Numbered from the stretch's first letter, positions 19,580 through 28,475 are shown. The stretch is 64,000 nt of DNA from Pseudoxanthomonas indica (GCF_900167565.1 NZ_FUZV01000001.1:1426001-1490000), one strand, 5' to 3'. Made by a program: numbers and translations. Notes: generated from the sequence alone by a model not told the origin.

Positions 19580-22500
19580 TCACGATGAAACGACGTCTCC
19601 CAGCCGCAGCGCGGCAATGTCCGGCAGTACCACGTCGGCCTGCGCCAGCGCGCGCGCATCGCCGATGCCGATCGCGGCCATGCCGGCGGCATGGATTGCG
19701 GTGATGCCGGCAGCGGCGTCCTCCACGCCGATGCAGTGCGACGGCGGCACTCCCAATGCCGCCGCCACGTCCAGGAAAATGTCCGGCGCCGGCTTGGCAT
19801 GCCGGATGGCGCCGGCGTCGGCGATGTAATCGAAGCGATCGACGATGCCCAGCTTGTCCAGCAGCGTGCGCGCATTGCGGCTGGCCGAGGCCAGGCCGAT
19901 TTTCAAGCCCGCTTGACGCGCATCGGCCAGCACCCGATCGACGCCGGCAAACAAGTCCTTTGGCGACGTCCGCTGGATTGCTTCGACGTAGTAGCTGTTC
20001 TTGCGGGTCGCCAGTTCCAGTTGTTCTTCGGCGCTGTAGCTGCGCTCGGCGCGCTCCAGGATGATCCGCAGCGAGGCCAGCCGGTCCACGCCCTTGAGCC
20101 GCTCGTTGATGTCGCGGTCGAAGTACACGCCGATCTCGTCGGCCAGCTGCTTCCACGCTTCATAGTGGGTGTGCGCCGTATCGGTGAGCACGCCGTCCAG
20201 ATCGAAGATCAGCGCGCGCGCGGCGCGTGGGAAGATCGCCCGCACCGCCTCGCGTGGTTCGGCCAGCGGCTGCCAGGCCGAGGCGTCCGCCGACAGGATC
20301 AGTTCCTCGCCAACATGCTGGATGGCCAGCTCGGTGCCTTCTTCGAGGTGATAGCGCACGCCTTGCGCGGACACTTCCAGCCGCAGCACGCAACCGCGCC
20401 AGCGGATCGCAAAGCCGTAGCCTTGCCAGCTGTCGGGCAGGGTCGGTGCAAAGCCCAGCTGGCCCTGGCGCACGCGCAGACCGGCAAAGCCCTGGCTCAG
20501 CCCCAGCCAGCTGCCGGCCATCGCCGCCATGTGCACGCCGTGATCGGTATTGCGATGCAGATCGTCCAGGTCCACGCGCAGGCTGGCGTCGAAGTAGCGC
20601 CAGGCTTTGCCCGGGTGACCCACTTCGTTGGCGAGGATGCCGAACACCGGCGCCGACAGTGTGGAATCGTGCGTGGTCACTGCTTCGTAGTAGTCGAAGC
20701 TGCGGCGCTTGGCGCGCACATCCACGCCGTCGCCGGCCAGCACCAACGCCATCACTACGTCGGCCTGCTTGCAGATCTGGTGGCGGTACAGGGTGAGCGG
20801 ATGGAAATCGAGCAGCAGCGGACGATGCTCGCCGACCGGCGCCGGATACGGCCAACGCGGCTTGTCGAGGAACTCATCGTCCTGCGCCAGCACGCCGTAG
20901 TCCTGGTCGTACGGCAGGTACATCGCACGCGCGGCGCGATGCCACAGCGCCACTTCTTCGTCGGTCAGCTGCAGGCGTTGCGCCAGCGCGGCCAGCGCCT
21001 GCGGATGGCTCTGGCGCAAGCGGTGCCATGCGCGCACGGCGCATTCCAGGTGCCGCTGCGCCATCCGGTTGGTGTAGTAGTTGTTGTTGACCAGGGTGGT
21101 GTATTCATCCGGCCCGGTCACTTCGTGGATGCAGAACGCGCCGCCCTTGCGCGCGTTGAAGTGGCCCACCTGCGGCCAGATGCGCGCGGTCTCGAACAGC
21201 ATTTCCGCGCCGGCGTCCACCAGGAACTCGATATCGTCGCTGGCGTCCAGATACAGGCCGATGCCGTAAGCGACCGCGGCATTGATGTGGTACGCCGCCG
21301 AGCCGCTGGGGTAGTGCGCCGAGCATTCGCCGCCATCGATGGTGCGCCAGGGGTACAGCGCTCCCACCGGGTGATTCATTTCGCGCGCATGGGTGCGCGC
21401 CGCTTCCAGCGTGCGATAGCGGTAATGCAGCATCGCCCGCGCCACTTCCGGTGCGGTGAATGCCATCACCGGCAGCACGAAGGCCTCGGTATCCCAGAAA
21501 CAATGGCCTTCATAACCTTCGCCGGTCAGGCCCTTGGCGGCCGTGCCGTCATGGCCATTGCGGCCGGCCGACTGCAGCAGATGGAACAGGTTGAAACGCA
21601 GCGCCAGTTCGGCATCGGCGCCGCCCTGCACGGCAATGGCCGCGCGTTGCCAGAACCGTTCCATCGCCGCCGACTGGGTGGCGGCAAAGCCATCAAAGCC
21701 GGTTTCGATGGCGCGCGCCAGCAAGCTGTCCAGTTGGTTCGCGCGTGCCGTCAGGTCGGCGTCCTGCACGTAGGCGACGAACTTCTCCAGCTGCACTGAC
21801 TGGCCCGGACTGAGGTCGGCGCAATAGCGCTGCGAGACCTGCTCATCGCCGGTCTCCACCCCATCGGCACGCAGCCCGTCACCGACGCGATGACGCTGGC
21901 CGGCGCTGAGTTCGAAGCCGCGATGGGGCGCGCGTTGCGACAGCCACAGCAGGTCGTCATGGCCACCGCAGCCCAGCGTCTGCAGACCTTCGCCGCCGCC
22001 CGCGCCAATCCGCGGATCGTCGCCTTGCGCCACCGCGCGCGCGCCGGCTTCAAGCGATGACACCAGCGTGATCGGGCCGCTGTAGTCGATGGAGGTCAGA
22101 CGAAAACGAATGGCCAGCAGCGCATGTTCGGAAAACGGCACCACGCGCTCGGCCTGGATTTCCACCGTATGGCCGGCCGGCGTGGTCAGGCGCAGGCGCC
22201 GATGCAGCAAACCGTGGCGCAGGTCCAGCGCGCGCTCGAACGCCAGCCACTGGCTGGCATCCGGATCCAGCCGCTCGCGTCCCAGCCAGACGCGGATGCG
22301 CTTGCCTTCGGCCACCGGCACGCGGGTGTCGGTGCTGCGCGCAAAACCGGCCAGGCGCTCGTGGTAGTGGATCGGGCTCTGCTCGAACGCCGCGGCCAGG
22401 AAGCTGCCATCGCTGGGACTGTCCTGCTCTTCGAAGGCGCCGCGCACGCCGAGGCCGCCATTGGCCAGGGCGAACAGGGTTTCATCGCGCGCCCGGCGAT

Positions 22501-22594
22501 CGGCGTCATAGGCCGTCTGACTGAGCTGCCAAGAGGAATCCGTATGCGGCCGGTCGCCGCCACGGCCCGCGCCGTTGTCCTGCCAATCCGCCAC
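19580..22594 (-). CDS. GH65 disaccharide phosphorylase fused to beta-phosphoglucomutase
   Basis: 1004 residues from the GTG at 22592-22594, chosen because AGGAG lies nine bases upstream; a TTG 42 nt earlier has none. Residues 1-790 are GH65 (maltose/trehalose/kojibiose phosphorylase family), with the general acid in HEVTGPDEYTT (Glu about 497). Residues 790-1004 are a HAD beta-phosphoglucomutase: FDLDGVLTDT (nucleophile Asp about 798), GLASASRNA, HAKPAPDIF and GVEDAAAGI. One chain would cleave the disaccharide with phosphate to beta-glucose-1-phosphate and convert it to glucose-6-phosphate. Linkage specificity cannot be read. Confidence 0.93.
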   Translation of the reverse strand: MADWQDNGAGRGGDRPHTDSSWQLSQTAYDADRRARDETLFALANGGLGVRGAFEEQDSPSDGSFLAAAFEQSPIHYHERLAGFARSTDTRVPVAEGKRIRVWLGRERLDPDASQWLAFERALDLRHGLLHRRLRLTTPAGHTVEIQAERVVPFSEHALLAIRFRLTSIDYSGPITLVSSLEAGARAVAQGDDPRIGAGGGEGLQTLGCGGHDDLLWLSQRAPHRGFELSAGQRHRVGDGLRADGVETGDEQVSQRYCADLSPGQSVQLEKFVAYVQDADLTARANQLDSLLARAIETGFDGFAATQSAAMERFWQRAAIAVQGGADAELALRFNLFHLLQSAGRNGHDGTAAKGLTGEGYEGHCFWDTEAFVLPVMAFTAPEVARAMLHYRYRTLEAARTHAREMNHPVGALYPWRTIDGGECSAHYPSGSAAYHINAAVAYGIGLYLDASDDIEFLVDAGAEMLFETARIWPQVGHFNARKGGAFCIHEVTGPDEYTTLVNNNYYTNRMAQRHLECAVRAWHRLRQSHPQALAALAQRLQLTDEEVALWHRAARAMYLPYDQDYGVLAQDDEFLDKPRWPYPAPVGEHRPLLLDFHPLTLYRHQICKQADVVMALVLAGDGVDVRAKRRSFDYYEAVTTHDSTLSAPVFGILANEVGHPGKAWRYFDASLRVDLDDLHRNTDHGVHMAAMAGSWLGLSQGFAGLRVRQGQLGFAPTLPDSWQGYGFAIRWRGCVLRLEVSAQGVRYHLEEGTELAIQHVGEELILSADASAWQPLAEPREAVRAIFPRAARALIFDLDGVLTDTAHTHYEAWKQLADEIGVYFDRDINERLKGVDRLASLRIILERAERSYSAEEQLELATRKNSYYVEAIQRTSPKDLFAGVDRVLADARQAGLKIGLASASRNARTLLDKLGIVDRFDYIADAGAIRHAKPAPDIFLDVAAALGVPPSHCIGVEDAAAGITAIHAAGMAAIGIGDARALAQADVVLPDIAALRLGDVVSS

Positions 22595-22650
22595 GCCGGC
22601 CTGCTCCTGTCCTGTGCCCGTAGGCGTCGGCGGCAAACTAGGAAGCGGAT

Positions 22651-22676
22651 GTTATCGATGTCAAGTTATCGATAAC
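22651..22676. promoter_or_regulatory. Candidate LacI-family operator upstream of the GH65 fusion
   Basis: Within 26 bases there is GTTATCGATG directly followed by a perfect palindrome GTTATCGATAAC (22665-22676), so the half-site GTTATCGAT occurs twice, spaced 14 bases start to start. It is in the 247-nt spacer just before the GH65 gene and directly downstream of a LacI-type regulator gene. A central CG and dyad symmetry are typical of LacI-family operators. Confidence 0.65.
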
Positions 22677-22841
22677 AGCCGGCCTCGGCCTGGCGGGAGC
22701 CAGGCCTGCGAGGGGCTTGTTCAAAGTTAAACATTCGTTTCCCGGACAAGCACTTGCAGGCGCAAAGCGGGCTGGAGGAGGCCCCCCGCCCGGGTCGGCA
22801 CAGCGGCCGGATTCACGCTGCGCCGCAGCAGTGTTTTGCGC

Positions 22842-23930
22842 TCAGGTGGCGCGCACGACCAGATGGGTCGGCAGGGTCTCGGAGGCGGTGGCCTGGCCGT
22901 CGATCAGCTCGCGGATCTTGCGCGCCAGCAGGACCCCGGCGTCGACAAAATTCTGGTGCACCGAACTCAGCGGCGGCACATAGGTGGCCCCTAGCGGGGT
23001 GTCGTCATAGCCGATCACCGAGACATCGTCAGGCACCCGCCGGCCGCGCTCGATCAAGGCGCGGATGGCGCCGATGGCCAGCAGATCGCTGGCTGCAAAC
23101 AGCGCGTCGACCTGCGGATGTTTCTGCAACAGCGCATGCACGACTTCGGCGCCGGCATTGACGGTGAAGCCTTCCACCGCCGGCACGATCGGCTCGATGC
23201 CGTACTTGCGCAGCGTGCTTGCGAAGCCTTCCAGACGCTCGGCGAACTCGCCGTGCGCGGGATCGCCGAGGAACACCGGCCGACTGCGACCCAGCGCGAT
23301 GAAGCGATCCGCCGCCAGCGATCCGCCGCGGCGATTGTCGCTGCCCACCACCACCTGCGATTCGTGCCGGCTCACCGCGCCCCACACCACCATCGGCCGG
23401 CCCCAACGCTGGACCGCATGCATGGCGTCTTCGTTGGCGCCCTGGCCCAGCAGGATCACGCCGTCGGCCGCCTGCACGTTGGGCAGGGCGCCGCCCTGCA
23501 ACGACGTCAGCAGCACGCTGTAGCCGGTGGTGGTCAGTTCCTGGGTGATGCCGCCCAGCAGATCCAGCGGATACGGCCCGGACATCTGCCGCTCCAGGGT
23601 GGGCTTCATCTCCACCACCACCGCCACGGTCATGCTGCGGCGCAGGCGCAGGTTGCGCGCACTGACATTGAAGGCGTAGCCGTATTCCTGTGCGACCGCG
23701 CGCACGCGCTCGCGGGTTTCGGCATTGACCAGCGGACTCTCGCGCAAGGCACGCGAGACGGTGATCGCCGAGACGCCCGCGATCTTGGCCAGATCGGCCA
23801 TGGTCGGATTCTCGCCGGGCGTCAGCGGTGCGGCCGAGGCAGCACGGCCGGCGGCCGAAGTCGACCTGCCCTGCCGCGTGCTCGCGCCACGCGTGTTGCC
23901 GCTGCCGGTTCGGGGAGGTCGGGGACTCAT
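22842..23930 (-). CDS. LacI-family transcriptional regulator
   Basis: 362 residues. After a basic, Gly/Ser/Arg-rich N-terminal extension of about 42 residues comes the helix-turn-helix TMADLAKIAGVSAITVSRAL and hinge region (NLRLRRSMTVAVVVEM), then a periplasmic-binding-protein-like sensor domain (DGVILLGQGANEDAM, DALFAASDLLAIGAIRAL, VSVIGYDDTPLGATYVPPL). It is upstream of, and on the same strand as, the GH65 locus and presumably represses it until a sugar inducer binds. The operator at 22651-22676 is its likely target. Confidence 0.93.
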   Translation of the reverse strand: MSPRPPRTGSGNTRGASTRQGRSTSAAGRAASAAPLTPGENPTMADLAKIAGVSAITVSRALRESPLVNAETRERVRAVAQEYGYAFNVSARNLRLRRSMTVAVVVEMKPTLERQMSGPYPLDLLGGITQELTTTGYSVLLTSLQGGALPNVQAADGVILLGQGANEDAMHAVQRWGRPMVVWGAVSRHESQVVVGSDNRRGGSLAADRFIALGRSRPVFLGDPAHGEFAERLEGFASTLRKYGIEPIVPAVEGFTVNAGAEVVHALLQKHPQVDALFAASDLLAIGAIRALIERGRRVPDDVSVIGYDDTPLGATYVPPLSSVHQNFVDAGVLLARKIRELIDGQATASETLPTHLVVRAT

Positions 23931-23934
23931 GCCT

Positions 23935-24384
23935 TCAGTGTCTCACGCGACTGGCCTGGTAGTGGGCGATGTGCGCGTCGACCGGCGTGGCCGCAATCAC
24001 CTGGCCCACCACCGCGTCCAGCAGATCCGCCCGTTGCTTGAAGCGCAGGCAGCTCTTGCCGAAATCCAGCTTGCGTCCGGCCTCGGCGTAGGCATTGCGC
24101 AGGAGCTGTTCGGTCTGCGAATCCGCATCCACGCAGCTCAGGTACAGGGCGTAGTAGTTCTTCTGCGCCGCGAGGGCGGCAAAGGCCAACGGCTGGCCGT
24201 TGTAGGTGTCGGGCAGACGCGCCAGCGGCACCTCCCAACTGATCATTCCCCAGCGGATGGCTTCCTGGTAACCGGCGGGCAGGTGCTGGTTGACCAGCGC
24301 GCGCACCGAGGCAATCACCTCGCGCCTGTCCGCGGGTAACTCCGCCAGGTATTGCTCCACCGTGGTCGCCTTGCTCTGGACCAT
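23935..24384 (-). CDS. DUF1801 protein
   Basis: 149 residues. The family pattern is clear: VEQYLAELPADRREVIASVRALV, the IRWGMISWEVPLARL core and a C-terminal helix with KSCLRFKQRADLLDAVV. DUF1801 proteins are small cytosolic proteins of unknown function. It ends four bases before the lacI-type gene starts, so it may share that transcript, though no functional link is evident. Confidence 0.85.
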   Translation of the reverse strand: MVQSKATTVEQYLAELPADRREVIASVRALVNQHLPAGYQEAIRWGMISWEVPLARLPDTYNGQPLAFAALAAQKNYYALYLSCVDADSQTEQLLRNAYAEAGRKLDFGKSCLRFKQRADLLDAVVGQVIAATPVDAHIAHYQASRVRH

Positions 24385-24685
24385 GATCCGCTCCCGCGCG
24401 TTTCGCGGTGGACACCTTAGGGCATCACGGTGTCGCGCGCCACCTGCGCCGTTCCACCCGCAGGCTGTACCAGCAGTTCATCGATGCCCACGTCGTATCA
24501 CGACCTTGCATGCGGGCAACACGCTGTAGACGCGCTTGCTGTCGCGAGTCGTGAACGCAATGTCGAATTGGACGACGTTGTGTTTGATTCATTTCGTGTA
24601 CGTGTCCGCGTTCATTCGTTGAACGCTACCTTGCGCACGCCCCGCAGAAACGGGGCAGGAAATACTTACAACGAGGAGATCTCGA
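24385..24685 (+). promoter_or_regulatory. Non-coding spacer and 5' leader of the ompW-like gene
   Basis: No protein gene seen. It holds GCGTTCA/TGAACGC (24608-24626, five-base loop), an operator-like or hairpin-forming inverted repeat, and GCCCCG/CGGGGC with a CAGAAA loop (24639-24656), followed by AACGAGGAG just before the ATG at 24686. The region is less GC-rich than its surroundings, as expected of a promoter; I see no unambiguous -35/-10 pair. Confidence 0.45.
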
Positions 24686-25324
24686 ATGAACAAGATGCGC
24701 CCTTTGATGCTTGCCCTTTCGCTGACGGCCATCGCGCCGGCGGCTTTTGCCCAGGATGCCAATGACACTGCCAACACCGATGCCAAGCGTTTCGCGGTGG
24801 TGGGCGGCTATGCCGTGCAGAAGGTGGATTCCAACCCCGTCGACAACAGCAGCATGAATCTGGATGGCGGCTCGGCTGCCACGTTGAGTGCCAGCTGGTA
24901 CGCCACGCCCAACATGGCGGTGGAACTGTGGGGTGCGGCTGACAAGTTCGAGCAGCGCGTGCGCACCGACGCCGGCAAGCAGGGCAACATCGACGCCCAG
25001 CCGCTGGCCTTGAGCGCGCAGTATCACTTCCTGCAGTCCAATGCCCCGATCCGTCCGTTCGTGGGCCTGGGCTACTACGAGACCAACTACAGCGGTGGCA
25101 ACAACGTGCGCAATGATCTCGGCCAGCACATCGGTTTCGAGAACGGCAAGGGTGCGATGGGCACGGTGGGTGTGGACTTCAACATCAGCCCGTCCTGGTT
25201 CGCGCGTGCCGATGCCCGCTACATGCACGGCAAGAGCGACGTGACCTTTGACGGCCAGAGCAGCGGCGAAGAAGCCAAGCTCAATCCGTGGGTCGTGGGC
25301 GTGGGATTGGGCGCACGCTTCTAA
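24686..25324 (+). CDS. ompW: OmpW-family outer-membrane protein
   Basis: 212 residues with a signal peptide (LMLALSLTAIAPAAFA) and the OmpW pattern: DAKRFAVVGGYAVQ, an internal DGGSAATLSASWYATPNMAVELWGA, the hallmark FLQSNAPIRPFVGLGYYETNY and VDFNISPSWFARADARYM, ending GVGLGARF with terminal Phe. OmpW forms a small eight-stranded barrel implicated in passage of hydrophobic compounds and stress responses. A strong AACGAGGAG site fixes the start; a terminator follows. Confidence 0.88.
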   Translation: MNKMRPLMLALSLTAIAPAAFAQDANDTANTDAKRFAVVGGYAVQKVDSNPVDNSSMNLDGGSAATLSASWYATPNMAVELWGAADKFEQRVRTDAGKQGNIDAQPLALSAQYHFLQSNAPIRPFVGLGYYETNYSGGNNVRNDLGQHIGFENGKGAMGTVGVDFNISPSWFARADARYMHGKSDVTFDGQSSGEEAKLNPWVVGVGLGARF

Positions 25325-25348
25325 GCGTCCCGTTCCACAAGTGACAGC

Positions 25349-25951
25349 TCAGACGAAGGGTCCGCGAGGGCCCTTCGTTTTTGTTGTCGCCTTGTCGGTG
25401 AACGGCTTGCTGCTGAAGGGGGGCGCCAGCCGACGCAGCCGGCGCCGCAGGCCCCACTGATAGGAAAGCGCGTACCCCAGCAACAGGCCTGCCACTGCGA
25501 CCAGGCCCGCATGCCAATCGCCCGTCAAGTGCTGGCCCGACCACCACGCCGAGCCCTGGCGGAAAATCTGCACCACGCTCACCAGCAGTCGCCCGGCTAC
25601 CAGCAACGTCAGCGACAGCACCAGCCAGACATTCGGCGTGTAATACAGCCCGTCAACGGCGCGCTCATAGCGGGTGAGCCACAGCGCGACGATGCCCAGC
25701 GCCACCCCGGCCAGCCAACCCAGGCCCGCCTGCATCAGGTTGTGCGGAAACCACCACTGCATCAGTGCACTGACCAGCAGGAACACCGCGCTGGCGCCCA
25801 GCAGGAACCACGCATTGAACGACACCAGCCAGGGCCAGGCCCGGCGCCGCGCGCGGCCGTAGCGGAAGCGCTGCACCAGCGACACCGGCAGCAGGATCAC
25901 CGCCAGCAGCAGGATCAGGAGCAATGCCAGGGGAATGATCAGGAACGGCAT
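25349..25951 (-). CDS. Predicted inner-membrane protein, unknown function
   Basis: 200 residues with about five hydrophobic helices (LIIPLALLLILLLAVILLPV, SFNAWFLLGASAVFLLVSAL, MQAGLGWLAGVALGIVALWL and others) and a basic, Lys/Thr-rich C-terminal tail. It resembles small DUF1453-like proteins, but I am unsure. Its ATG overlaps the stop of the EamA gene as TGATG, so it is translationally coupled. Its last codons (TKTKGPRGPFV) lie within the ompW terminator hairpin on the other strand. Confidence 0.65.
   Translation of the reverse strand: MPFLIIPLALLLILLLAVILLPVSLVQRFRYGRARRRAWPWLVSFNAWFLLGASAVFLLVSALMQWWFPHNLMQAGLGWLAGVALGIVALWLTRYERAVDGLYYTPNVWLVLSLTLLVAGRLLVSVVQIFRQGSAWWSGQHLTGDWHAGLVAVAGLLLGYALSYQWGLRRRLRRLAPPFSSKPFTDKATTKTKGPRGPFV
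25353..25386 (+). terminator. ompW Rho-independent terminator
   Basis: ACGAAGGG, a short GC-rich middle (TCCGCGAGGG) and CCCTTCGT are followed by TTTTTGTTG, 29 bases after the ompW stop. The hairpin also encodes the C-terminal codons of the convergent membrane-protein gene, so the two genes share this DNA. Confidence 0.88.
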
Positions 25952-26829
25952 CAGGGATGTTCTGCTTCCACATGCACGCGCTCACGGCGCAACAGGTAGA
26001 TGCCACTGGCGACAATGATCGCCGCACCTGCCCAAGTCATGCCGTCGGGCAATACGCCCCACAGGCTCACATCCAGTAGCACGCCCCAGATCAACGCGGT
26101 GTATTCCAGCGGCGCAATCAGCGAGGCTTCGCCACGGCGGAAGGCTTCGGTCAGCGCGACCTGCGCCAGCGACCCCGCCAGGCCGACGCCGGCGATGATG
26201 GCGATGTCCTCGCCGCGCAGCGGCTGCCAGCTCGGCCACGCCAGCACTGACGCGCCCAGCGACAGCAGCAGCATGAACCACACCACCATCGCCTGGGTGC
26301 TGTCGCGCTGCGACAGCAGGCGCACCACGATGGCGCCGGCGGCATAACAGATCGCCGCCACCAGCACCGCCAGGCCACCGAGGGTCAACATGCCCTGCCC
26401 GGTCGGGCGCAGGATCACCAGCACGCCGATCAGGCCGATGACGATCGCCAGCCAGCGGCCGGGGCCGACCTTTTCCTTGAGGATGGGGCCGGCCATCGCC
26501 GTCACCAGCAAGGGCGCGACAAAGGTGATGGCATAGGCCGTGGACAGCGGCATCCCGCGCAGTCCGTAGACAAAGCCGGCCATCATCGCCACGCCCAGCG
26601 CCCCGCGCAGGAACTGCAACGGCCAGTGCACACGCAGCAGGCTGCGCCAGGGCGCGGTCATGCCGGCCCACAGCAGCACGAATGGCAATGACGACAAACC
26701 GCGCAGCGCCGCCACCTGCAGCGGCGGATAGCGGGTGGACAGCAGCTTGAGCCCGGCGTCCATCAGTGCGAACAACAGCACCGCCAGCAGCATCATGACG
26801 GCGGCGAAAGAGGGATGGCGGCTGGGCAT
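25951..26829 (-). CDS. EamA-family (DMT) transporter
   Basis: 292 residues from the ATG at 26827-26829; ten transmembrane helices in two EamA repeats. LSTAYAITFVAPLLVTAMAG, KEKVGPGRWLAIVIGLIGVL and EYTALIWGVLLDVSLWG are typical of the family, which exports amino acids, metabolites or drugs; substrate unknown. It is divergent from yajQ and coupled to the downstream membrane protein by TGATG. Confidence 0.9.
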   Translation of the reverse strand: MPSRHPSFAAVMMLLAVLLFALMDAGLKLLSTRYPPLQVAALRGLSSLPFVLLWAGMTAPWRSLLRVHWPLQFLRGALGVAMMAGFVYGLRGMPLSTAYAITFVAPLLVTAMAGPILKEKVGPGRWLAIVIGLIGVLVILRPTGQGMLTLGGLAVLVAAICYAAGAIVVRLLSQRDSTQAMVVWFMLLLSLGASVLAWPSWQPLRGEDIAIIAGVGLAGSLAQVALTEAFRRGEASLIAPLEYTALIWGVLLDVSLWGVLPDGMTWAGAAIIVASGIYLLRRERVHVEAEHP

Positions 26830-26936
26830 GCGCCATGGTACCTGTCGCCCACGGGCGCATGTCGCCTGCACCCTGCACACGCGCCGGCCAGCCGCAGCAA
26901 TTAGAATAGGCCGCACCCCGCACTACGGAATTCCCC

Positions 26937-27419
26937 ATGCCCTCCTTCGACGTCGTTTCCGAAGTCAACGCCCACGAGCTGACCAATGCCGTGGACCAGG
27001 CCAACCGCGAACTCTCCAACCGCTTCGATTTCAAGGGCGTGGATGCCAAGTTCGTGCTCGAAGACAAGGTCATCACCCAGACCGCACCCAGCGATTTCCA
27101 GGTCCAGCAGATGACCGACATCCTGCGCGCCCGCCTGATCGCCCGCGGCATCGACGTGCGCTGCCTGGAGTTTGGCGATATCGAAACCAACCTGGCCCAG
27201 GCCAAGCAGAAGGTGACGGTAAAGCAGGGCATCGAGCAGAAGCTGGCCAAGAAGATTGCCGCGTCCATCAAGGACGCCAAGATCAAGGTCGAAACCCAGA
27301 TCAACGGCGACAAGCTGCGCGTGACCAGCAAGAAGCGCGACGATCTGCAGGACGTCATCGCCCTGCTCAAGAAAAGCGACTTCGAACTGCCGCTGCAGTA
27401 CGACAACTTCCGTGACTGA
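26937..27419 (+). CDS. yajQ: YajQ-family nucleotide-binding protein
   Basis: 160 residues starting MPSFDVVSEVNAHELTNAVD, with SNRFDFKG, RLIARGIDVRCLEFG and KVKVETQINGDKLRVTSKKRDDLQ-like motifs of the two-ferredoxin-fold YajQ family. A Xanthomonas YajQ protein is known to bind cyclic di-GMP and regulate virulence through a transcription factor, so a signalling role is plausible. The stop overlaps the start of the DUF1415 gene by eight bases. Confidence 0.95.
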   Translation: MPSFDVVSEVNAHELTNAVDQANRELSNRFDFKGVDAKFVLEDKVITQTAPSDFQVQQMTDILRARLIARGIDVRCLEFGDIETNLAQAKQKVTVKQGIEQKLAKKIAASIKDAKIKVETQINGDKLRVTSKKRDDLQDVIALLKKSDFELPLQYDNFRD

Positions 27420-27987
27420 GTCCGGCCCCGACGTCGCTGGCGCGTCCGGCGACCTGCACGATCCCGTGGCCGACACCCGCCGCTGGATCGAACGCGCGGT
27501 GATTGGCCTGAATCTGTGCCCGTTCGCCAAGGCGGTATACGTGAAGGAGCAAGTCCGCTTCGTCCTCAGCGACGCCAGCACCTCCGAAGCCCTGCTTGAG
27601 CAACTGGTGGAAGAACTGGTGCTGCTGCGCGACACCGACCCGGAGCAGATCGACACCACCTTGATCATCCACCCGGATGTGCTGACCGATTTCCTGGACT
27701 ACAACGACTTCCTCGACAATGCCGACGCCGCAGTAGAGGCGCTGGACCTGCAAGGCATCCTGCAGGTGGCCAGCTTCCATCCGGATTACCAGTTTGCCGG
27801 CGCCGCGGCCGACGACATCGGCCACTACACCAACCGTTCACCCTACCCCACCCTGCATCTGCTGCGCGAAGACAGTGTCGAGCGCGCGGTGGCGGCGTTC
27901 CCGGATCCAGACGTGATCGTGGAGCGCAACCTGCAGACGCTCGAACGCCTGGGCCATGCCGGCTGGCGGGCGTTGTTCGAACACTGA
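27412..27987 (+). CDS. DUF1415 protein
   Basis: 191 residues from the GTG at 27412, which lies inside the yajQ stop region. The pattern VADTRRWIERAVIGLNLCPFAKAVY, DTTLIIHPDVLTDFLDYNDF, LQVASFHPDYQFAG and NRSPYPTLHLLREDSV defines DUF1415, a conserved bacterial family of unknown function. Overlap with yajQ implies cotranslation. Confidence 0.9.
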   Translation: MTESGPDVAGASGDLHDPVADTRRWIERAVIGLNLCPFAKAVYVKEQVRFVLSDASTSEALLEQLVEELVLLRDTDPEQIDTTLIIHPDVLTDFLDYNDFLDNADAAVEALDLQGILQVASFHPDYQFAGAAADDIGHYTNRSPYPTLHLLREDSVERAVAAFPDPDVIVERNLQTLERLGHAGWRALFEH

Positions 27988-27995
27988 GCGGGGTT

Positions 27996-28475
27996 TCACA
28001 GCCATTCGGCATTCCAATACGGATAGTCACCTGCCTGCGCCACGATGCCGGCACGGACCGGCTGCGCCATCACGCTGCGCGCCGTCCGTAGCAGCTCGTG
28101 CTCGGTCTTCAACTGGCGATCTTCGAAACCGGTCTCCCAGATGCGCCCCAGGCCCGGGCGCTCGCGGCGCAAGCCCCGCGTGGTGTGGGTCTTGATGCGC
28201 TGGACCAGAATGGCCAGGTCATCGAAGTGCGCCACCCGGATCAGCCCATGCCAGCTCGTGGGCATCAACATCCAGCCCAGCAACCGCGAGCGATACCACA
28301 GACGCGGATCCACGATGCACCGGCAGACCGTGGAGGCGGTGAGGTAGTCACAGAACAAGCTGCGCTTGCCTGCCGTGGAAAAGCTGACCAGATAGACCTG
28401 GCCTTCCACCGCGTAGCGGCCCATGTAAAGCGGCGCGTACTCGCGCCCACTGCAATCGTGTACTGAAGGGTTCAT
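27996..28475 (-). CDS. REP-associated tyrosine transposase (RAYT)-like protein, catalytically degenerate
   Basis: 159 residues with the RAYT layout: YAVEGQVYLVSFSTAGKRSLF, GWMLMPTSWHGLIRV, LAILVQRIKTHTTRGLRRE, IWETGFEDRQLK and ARSVMAQPVRAGIVAQAGDYPYWNAEWL. Active relatives have MPDHxHWL and ARYIVANPVRAGLV. Here the first His of the HUH pair has become Ser (TSWH) and the catalytic Tyr position is Ser (ARSVMAQP), so nicking activity should be lost. The frame is intact, which suggests it is retained for another role or was recently inactivated. REP-type repeats occur elsewhere in this window. Confidence 0.82.
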   Translation of the reverse strand: MNPSVHDCSGREYAPLYMGRYAVEGQVYLVSFSTAGKRSLFCDYLTASTVCRCIVDPRLWYRSRLLGWMLMPTSWHGLIRVAHFDDLAILVQRIKTHTTRGLRRERPGLGRIWETGFEDRQLKTEHELLRTARSVMAQPVRAGIVAQAGDYPYWNAEWL

